Shown: positions 7,113-10,872 of the stretch, one piece after another
Layout of the letters: each line of letters opens with the position of its first letter
How positions within the stretch are numbered: position 1 is the first letter of the stretch
NCBI GenBank assembly: GCA_035544515.1
Contig: DATKEG010000011.1
Coordinates: 1 to 10,872 of the forward strand
Length of the DNA stretch: 10,872 nucleotides
Origin: DATKEG01 sp035544515
GTDB taxonomy: Bacteria > Acidobacteriota > Vicinamibacteria > Fen-336
Direction of reading: 5' to 3'
The notes under the pieces: model-generated
What the model saw: the letters and a program-made list of their open reading frames with translations, nothing else
Told to the model about the DNA's origin: nothing
The model's database searches: none
Position numbers and translations under genes: made by a program

Positions 7113-7126
7113 AAGGAGGCGGCTTG
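7113..7126 (+). promoter_or_regulatory. Strong Shine-Dalgarno that fixes the TTG start of lpd
   Basis: AAGGAGG at 7113-7119 is an essentially perfect ribosome-binding site, four bases before TTG at 7124-7126. An upstream in-frame GTG at 7091 lacks such a site and would add an 11-residue His/Arg/Gly-rich extension before the conserved start of the FAD-binding fold. The TTG start places the FDVVVIGSGPGG strand at residue 7, as is usual for the family. This is the clearest ribosome-binding site at the head of a transcription unit in the window. Confidence 0.75.
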
Positions 7127-8545
7127 GGCAACGGGGAGACCTTCGACGTGGTGGTGATCGGCAGCGGGCCCGGCGGCTACGTGGCGGCCGTGCGCGCCGC
7201 CCAGATGGGACTGGCCACGGCCGTCGTCGAGCGCGATCCGGCCGGCTGCGGCGGCACCTGCCTGCTCCGCGGCTGCATTCCGACCAAGGCCCTGCTGCAC
7301 ACGGCCGACCTCCTCGAGGACTTCCGGAACGGCAAGGAGTACGGGATCGTCGCCGACAAGGTGACGCTCGACTTCCCGGCCGTGATGGCGCGCAAGACGC
7401 GGGTGGTCTCGCGCCTGAGCAAGGGCATCGAGAGCTACCTCTTCAAGAAGAACAAGATCGCCCTCTTCAAGGGCAGCGGGCGCCTCGACGGCCCGCGCAC
7501 CGTGGTCGTGCAGGGCGACAAGGCGGAGACCCGGCTCACCACCCGGGCCGTCATCCTGGCCACCGGCTCGCGCCCGCGCAGCCTTCCCGGCATCACCCCG
7601 GACGGCAAGTCCATCGTGACCTCGGACGAGATCCTGGAGCTGAAGGACATCCCCCGCAGCCTGATCGTGATCGGGGCGGGCGCGGTGGGAATGGAGTTCG
7701 CCTCCGTGTTCGCGCGCTTCGGCTCCAGCGTGAACGTCATCGAGCTCCTGCCGCGCGTGCTGCCCGTGGAGGACGAGGAGATCTCGGCCGAGGCGGCCAG
7801 GCTCCTGGCCAGACAGATGGGCATCCACACCGGGGCCAGGACCGAGGCCGCGCTCAAGACCTCGAGCGGCGTGGAGGTGGCCTTCCGCGCCGCGTCGGGC
7901 GAGTCGAACACGATCACCGCGGACATGCTCCTGGTGGCGGTCGGCCGGGCGCCCGTGACCGACGGGCTGAACCTCGAGTCCACGAAGGTGAAGCTCGAGA
8001 AGGGCTACGTGCGCGTCGACGAGAGGATGGAGACCGACGAGCCGGGGGTCTTCGCCATCGGGGACGTGGTGACGCTCGGCGAGAAGCCGCATCCCATGCT
8101 CGCCCACCTCGCCTCCGCGGAGGGCATCGGGGTGGCCGAGCGGCTGGCCGGCAAGGACACCGAGCCCGTCAACTACGACCAGGTCCCGGGCGCCACGTAT
8201 TGCCGGCCCGAGGTGGCCTCGGTCGGCCTGACGGAAGCGGAGGCGAAGCGGCGCGGCTACGACGTGAAGGTCGGCAAGCTGGCCTTCGCCAACCTGGCCA
8301 AGCCGCGCATCATCGGCCACGACTCCGGCTTCGTGAAGGTCGTCTCCGACGGCAAATACGACGAGGTCCTGGGCGTGCACATGATCGGCCCGCACGTGAC
8401 GGACCTGATCTCCGAGGCCTGCCTCGCCCTGCGGCTCGAAGCCACCACCGAGGAGATCACGCGCACGATCCATCCCCATCCCACCCTGCCCGAGGTCCTG
8501 ATGCAGGCCGCGGAGGCGGTCTACGGCCACGCCATAGACGCCTAG
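7124..8545 (+). CDS. lpdA: Dihydrolipoyl dehydrogenase (E3)
   Basis: 473 residues from TTG. E3 reoxidises the dihydrolipoyl groups of the E2 subunit using FAD and NAD+. The FAD-binding motif VVIGSGPGG lies at 10-18 and the redox-active disulfide at Cys46 and Cys51 in GGTCLLRGCIPTK (usual form GGTCLNVGCIPSK). The second nucleotide-binding fold starts at VIGAGAVGMEFASVF (182-196), followed by a second FAD contact VFAIGDV (309-315). The dimerisation domain ends with HPHPTLPEV (450-458), where His452 and Glu457 form the catalytic pair at the other subunit's active site. Every key residue is present. The gene leads an operon whose next members are E1-alpha, E1-beta and E2, so it most likely serves that complex. 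Its TAG stop shares its last base with the GTG start of E1-alpha. Confidence 0.96.
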   Translation: MGNGETFDVVVIGSGPGGYVAAVRAAQMGLATAVVERDPAGCGGTCLLRGCIPTKALLHTADLLEDFRNGKEYGIVADKVTLDFPAVMARKTRVVSRLSKGIESYLFKKNKIALFKGSGRLDGPRTVVVQGDKAETRLTTRAVILATGSRPRSLPGITPDGKSIVTSDEILELKDIPRSLIVIGAGAVGMEFASVFARFGSSVNVIELLPRVLPVEDEEISAEAARLLARQMGIHTGARTEAALKTSSGVEVAFRAASGESNTITADMLLVAVGRAPVTDGLNLESTKVKLEKGYVRVDERMETDEPGVFAIGDVVTLGEKPHPMLAHLASAEGIGVAERLAGKDTEPVNYDQVPGATYCRPEVASVGLTEAEAKRRGYDVKVGKLAFANLAKPRIIGHDSGFVKVVSDGKYDEVLGVHMIGPHVTDLISEACLALRLEATTEEITRTIHPHPTLPEVLMQAAEAVYGHAIDA

Positions 8546-9594
8546 TGAAGCCCCCCGTCGAGCAGCTCTCCAAGGCGCAGCTCCTGGAGCTGTTCCACTA
8601 CCTGAAGCTCAACCGGGTGGTCGAGGAGAAGCTGGCCAACCTCTACCGCCAGGGCAAGGTCGTGGGCGGGCTCTACCGCAGCCTGGGCCAGGAGGCCTGC
8701 TCGGTGGGCAGCGCGTACGCCCTCGAGCGCGGCGACATCTTCACGCCCATGATCCGCAACCTCGGCGCCATCTTCGTGCGCGGCGGGCGCCCGCGCGCCG
8801 TGTTCGCCCAATACATGGCCAAGGCCGCCGGCCCCACCCGCGGCCGCGACCTCAACGTCCACTTCGGCTGGCTGTCCGACCAGGGCAGCATGCTCTCGGT
8901 CATCTCCATGCTGGGCGACATGGTCCCCATCCTGACCGGGGCGGTGATCGCGGAGCGGATGAAGGGCCGCGGCACGGTGGCCCTCAACTGGATCGGCGAC
9001 GGGGGCACGTCCACCGGCGCCTTCCACGAGGGCCTCAACCTCGCCTGCGTGCAGAAGGCTCCCCTCGTGCTGATCGTCGAGAACAACAAGTGGGCCTACT
9101 CCACCCCCACGCACAAGCAGACGGCCAACACCCGCTTCGTGGACCGCGCGCAGGCCTACGGCTGCGCCGGCGAGCAGGTGGACGGCAACGACGTGCTCGC
9201 GGTCTACGAGACGACGCGCCGCGCCGTGGCCCGCGCCCGCCGCGGCGAAGGGCCGACCCTGATCGAGGCGGACACCATGCGCATGCGCGGCCACGCCGAG
9301 CACGACGACATGAAGTACGTGCCCCGCGAGATGCTGGAGGAATGGACGGCGCGCGACCCGCTCGCCGGCTACGAGCGCCACCTGCTGCGGACAGGCGCGG
9401 CCACGCGCGGCGAGCTCGACCAGGTCACGGCCGAGCTCGGCGCCTTCGTGCAGGGCGAGCTGGACTGGGCGGAGAACGCTCCCCTGCCGGACCCGCAGGC
9501 CGGCCTCGACGGCGTCTACGCGGACCGGGCCACGGCGCCGCCGGTGCCCCCGCTGGTCGCGGAGTGGGAGCGCCGGAAGAAGGACCGCGCCTGA
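8545..9594 (+). CDS. 2-oxoacid dehydrogenase E1 component, alpha subunit
   Basis: 349 residues from GTG 8545, which shares one base with the lpd stop (TAGTG); no Shine-Dalgarno, so translation probably depends on coupling. With the beta subunit it forms the thiamine-diphosphate E1 that decarboxylates a 2-oxoacid and acylates lipoyl groups on E2. The ThDP/Mg motif runs from GDGGTSTG (151-158) to ENNKWAYSTP (179-188). GRDLNVHFG (100-108) resembles the branched-chain enzyme's GRQMPVHYG rather than the GS.H block common in pyruvate E1-alpha, and QVDGNDVLAVY (211-221) is also shared with that group. The mobile loop reads RMRGHAEHDD (246-255): the catalytic-loop His250 is kept, but the position of the mammalian phosphorylated Ser is Ala. 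The substrate could be branched-chain 2-oxoacids, pyruvate or acetoin; the first is slightly favoured. No symbol is given for that reason. Confidence 0.93.
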   Translation: MKPPVEQLSKAQLLELFHYLKLNRVVEEKLANLYRQGKVVGGLYRSLGQEACSVGSAYALERGDIFTPMIRNLGAIFVRGGRPRAVFAQYMAKAAGPTRGRDLNVHFGWLSDQGSMLSVISMLGDMVPILTGAVIAERMKGRGTVALNWIGDGGTSTGAFHEGLNLACVQKAPLVLIVENNKWAYSTPTHKQTANTRFVDRAQAYGCAGEQVDGNDVLAVYETTRRAVARARRGEGPTLIEADTMRMRGHAEHDDMKYVPREMLEEWTARDPLAGYERHLLRTGAATRGELDQVTAELGAFVQGELDWAENAPLPDPQAGLDGVYADRATAPPVPPLVAEWERRKKDRA

Positions 9595-10568
9595 TGGCCG
9601 TCCTCACCTACCTCGAGGCCGTGCGCGCGGCCATGCTCGAGGAGATGGAGCGGGACGAGCGCGTCTTCGTCCTGGGCGAGGACGTGGGCGCGTACGGGGG
9701 GGCCTTCCGGGCCACGGCCGGCTTCCTCGAGAAGTTCGGCCCGGGCCGGGTCATCGACACGCCGATCAGCGAGACGGCCATCGTGGGCGCGGCCATCGGG
9801 GCCGCGCTCATGGGCCTGCGGCCGATCGCCGAGATGCAGTTCATCGACTTCATCGCCTGCGGCTTCAACCAGCTCGTCAACTACGCGGCCAAGAGCCGCT
9901 ACCGCTGGGGCGCCGGCGTCCCCATCGTGGTGCGCGGCCCCTGCGGCGGCGGCGTGCACGGCGGCCCGTTCCACAGCCAGAACCCCGAGGGGTATTTCAT
10001 GAACGTGCCGGGACTCAAGATCGTGGCGCCCGGCACCCCGGCCGACGCCAAGGGCCTGCTCACCGCCGCCATCCGCGACCCCGATCCCGTGATCTACCTC
10101 GAGCACAAGTACCTCTATCGCCGCCTCGAGGAGGAGGTGCCCGAGGGCGACTACGTGGTGCCCATCGGCAAGGCGCGGCTGGCGCGGGCGGGCCGGGACG
10201 TCTCGGTCATCTCCTATGCCGCCATGCTGCACGTGGCGCTCGAGGCGGCGGAGGCCGCGGAGCGCGACGGGATCTCGGTCGAGGTGCTGGACCTGCGCAC
10301 GCTCCTGCCCCTCGACGAGGAGGCGATCCTGGCCACGGCCGCGAAGACGGGGAAGGTCGTGGTGCTGCACGAAGCCACGCGCACGGGCGGGCCGGGCGGC
10401 GAGGTGGCCGCGCTCATCGCCGAGCGCGTGTTCGAGCACCTCGACGCCCCGATCGTCCGCCTGGCCCCCCCCGACACGCCGGTGCCGTATGCGCCGCCGC
10501 TCGAGGCGGCATTTCTCCCCGACGCCCTTCGCGTGGGCCAGGCCATCCGCGCGCTCTACGATTACTGA
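9594..10568 (+). CDS. 2-oxoacid dehydrogenase E1 component, beta subunit
   Basis: 324 residues, the normal length for a separate E1-beta. It pairs with the alpha subunit, supplying the pyrimidine-binding half of the ThDP site. LGEDVGAYGGAFRAT (27-41) is the classic start of the fold. RVIDTPISE (52-60) places Glu60 at the position that activates the cofactor. GLRPIAEMQFIDF (74-86) and GGPFHSQNPEGYF (123-135), containing His127, are conserved active-site and channel blocks. VLDLRTLLPLDEEAI (231-245) and VVLHEATRTGGPGGE (256-270) mark the C-terminal domain. The ATG shares one base with the alpha stop (TGATG), so the two subunits should be made in equal amounts. A 157-bp gap with a long inverted repeat follows before E2. 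Confidence 0.95.
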   Translation: MAVLTYLEAVRAAMLEEMERDERVFVLGEDVGAYGGAFRATAGFLEKFGPGRVIDTPISETAIVGAAIGAALMGLRPIAEMQFIDFIACGFNQLVNYAAKSRYRWGAGVPIVVRGPCGGGVHGGPFHSQNPEGYFMNVPGLKIVAPGTPADAKGLLTAAIRDPDPVIYLEHKYLYRRLEEEVPEGDYVVPIGKARLARAGRDVSVISYAAMLHVALEAAEAAERDGISVEVLDLRTLLPLDEEAILATAAKTGKVVVLHEATRTGGPGGEVAALIAERVFEHLDAPIVRLAPPDTPVPYAPPLEAAFLPDALRVGQAIRALYDY

Positions 10569-10581
10569 CGACGGGCCCTTT

Positions 10582-10699
10582 CACCGCGGAGGCGCGCAGA
10601 TGCACGGAGAGGACGCGAAGACCGGAAGGGGGCGGGACGCGAGACTTCGTTATATCCTTCCACTGCGCTCTCTTCGTTTTCCTCTGCGCCTCTGCGGTG
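10582..10699. repeat. Long imperfect inverted repeat filling the E1-beta/E2 gap
   Basis: The outer stem is caccgcggaggcgc (10582-10595) against gcgcctctgcggtg (10686-10699), 13 of 14 paired. The inner stem gaagg (10625-10629) pairs exactly with ccttc (10656-10660). Between them the left arm (agaggacgcgaag, 10608-10620) and the complement of the right arm (agaggaaaacgaag) are clearly related but carry a small length difference, and the left arm has about 11 extra bases. The apical part is about 26 bases. The 157-bp spacer (10569-10725) holds no credible gene. It does not end in a T-run, so it is not an ordinary intrinsic terminator. Units built from ctctgcg/cgcagag resemble dispersed intergenic repeats I recall from many environmental genomes, which I cannot verify here. 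Confidence 0.75.
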
Positions 10700-10715
10700 G
10701 ATCCGTTTCGCTTGC

Positions 10716-10728
10716 GAGGTAACGAATG
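10716..10728 (+). promoter_or_regulatory. Shine-Dalgarno and start of the E2 gene
   Basis: GAGGT at 10716-10720 stands five bases before ATG 10726-10728. Unlike the two E1 genes, E2 does not rely on an overlapping upstream stop. The site begins only 16 bases after the right arm of the inverted repeat. Confidence 0.65.
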
Positions 10729-10872
10729 ACCGACGTGATCATGCCCCAGATGGGCGAGTCCATCGCCGAGGGCACCCTCACCCGCTGGATGAAGAAGGTG
10801 GGCGACCAGGTCCAGAGGGACGAGCCCCTCTTCGAGATCTCGACCGACAAGGTGGACGCCGAGATTCCCTCG
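10726..10872 (+). CDS. Dihydrolipoamide acyltransferase (E2), N-terminal lipoyl domain, truncated by window edge
   Basis: Forty-nine codons are visible, open to the edge. The sequence is a biotinyl/lipoyl-attachment domain: VIMPQMGESIAEGTL (4-18), then a GD.V hairpin turn (26-29), then STDKVDAEIPS (39-49), with Lys42 as the lipoyl-bearing residue. The TDKVDAEIPS form is common in E2 proteins of branched-chain, 2-oxoglutarate and some pyruvate complexes, so it does not settle the substrate. Position after lpd, E1-alpha and E1-beta identifies it as the E2 core of the same complex. The peripheral-subunit-binding and catalytic domains lie outside the window. Confidence 0.92.
   Translation, partial: MTDVIMPQMGESIAEGTLTRWMKKVGDQVQRDEPLFEISTDKVDAEIPS

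Noticed and set aside
7001..8530. 509-codon minus-strand frame opposite lpd
   Set aside because: Mirror of a fully conserved lpd gene; His/Arg/Gly-rich with no domain. Same reasoning applies to the plus-strand frame at 5886-7094 opposite the CorC-type gene and the minus-strand frames at 8542-9381 and 9516-10439.
10582..10699. Inverted repeat as a rho-independent terminator
   Set aside because: The stem is long and imperfect and is followed by mixed GC-containing sequence, not a T-run. E2 belongs functionally with the upstream genes, so full termination here would be surprising.
10582..10699. Inverted repeat as a CRISPR fragment
   Set aside because: There is one pair of inverted arms and no direct repeats separated by unique spacers of constant length.

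Overview
The window is very GC-rich DNA with G/C almost always at third codon positions. It is densely packed with genes that overlap or nearly touch. A LolA-type lipoprotein carrier, a lipoprotein secretin and signal peptides point to a diderm (Gram-negative) bacterium. The mix of a split-E1 2-oxoacid dehydrogenase, a GT39 enzyme and a GHL10 protein would fit an uncultivated soil or sediment lineage (Rokubacteria/Methylomirabilota-like or deltaproteobacterial). That placement is inference; nothing in the window fixes it.

Layout: (1) Minus strand, 1-2928: a GT39 membrane glycosyltransferase with an added C-terminal discoidin-like domain, then an exported GHL10 (DUF187) glycoside-hydrolase-like protein that overlaps it by 7 bp and runs off the left edge. 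Together they look like an envelope glycan pair. (2) A 27-bp divergent gap. (3) Plus strand, 2956-5683: LolA, a TPR-bearing lipoprotein secretin and a small YkvA/DUF1232 membrane protein, chained by 4-bp and 1-bp overlaps. (4) Minus strand, 5673-7004: a CNNM/CorC-type protein (DUF21 + two CBS + CorC_HlyC) that converges on and overlaps the YkvA gene by 11 bp. (5) Plus strand, 7124 to the right edge: a 2-oxoacid dehydrogenase operon in the order lpd (E3), E1-alpha, E1-beta, E2. The first three genes overlap by one base each. E2 is set apart by a 157-bp gap filled by a long imperfect inverted repeat, and its CDS is cut by the window edge after 49 codons.

How the genes work together: group 5 encodes all components of one multienzyme complex that oxidatively decarboxylates a 2-oxoacid to an acyl-CoA. 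E1 features lean toward the branched-chain type, but the substrate is not proven. Group 3 places a lipoprotein chaperone directly before a secretin that is itself a lipoprotein, suggesting LolA helps deliver it to the outer membrane. Most of the window is recognisable housekeeping or envelope function and I see no clearly new defence, mobile or RNA system. The most unusual signals are the inverted repeat inside the dehydrogenase operon, the symmetric -10 element between the GT39 and lolA genes with near-leaderless starts, the lolA-secretin coupling and the GT39-discoidin fusion. There is no gene-free stretch over 300 bases and I found no tRNA, rRNA, CRISPR or insertion sequence.
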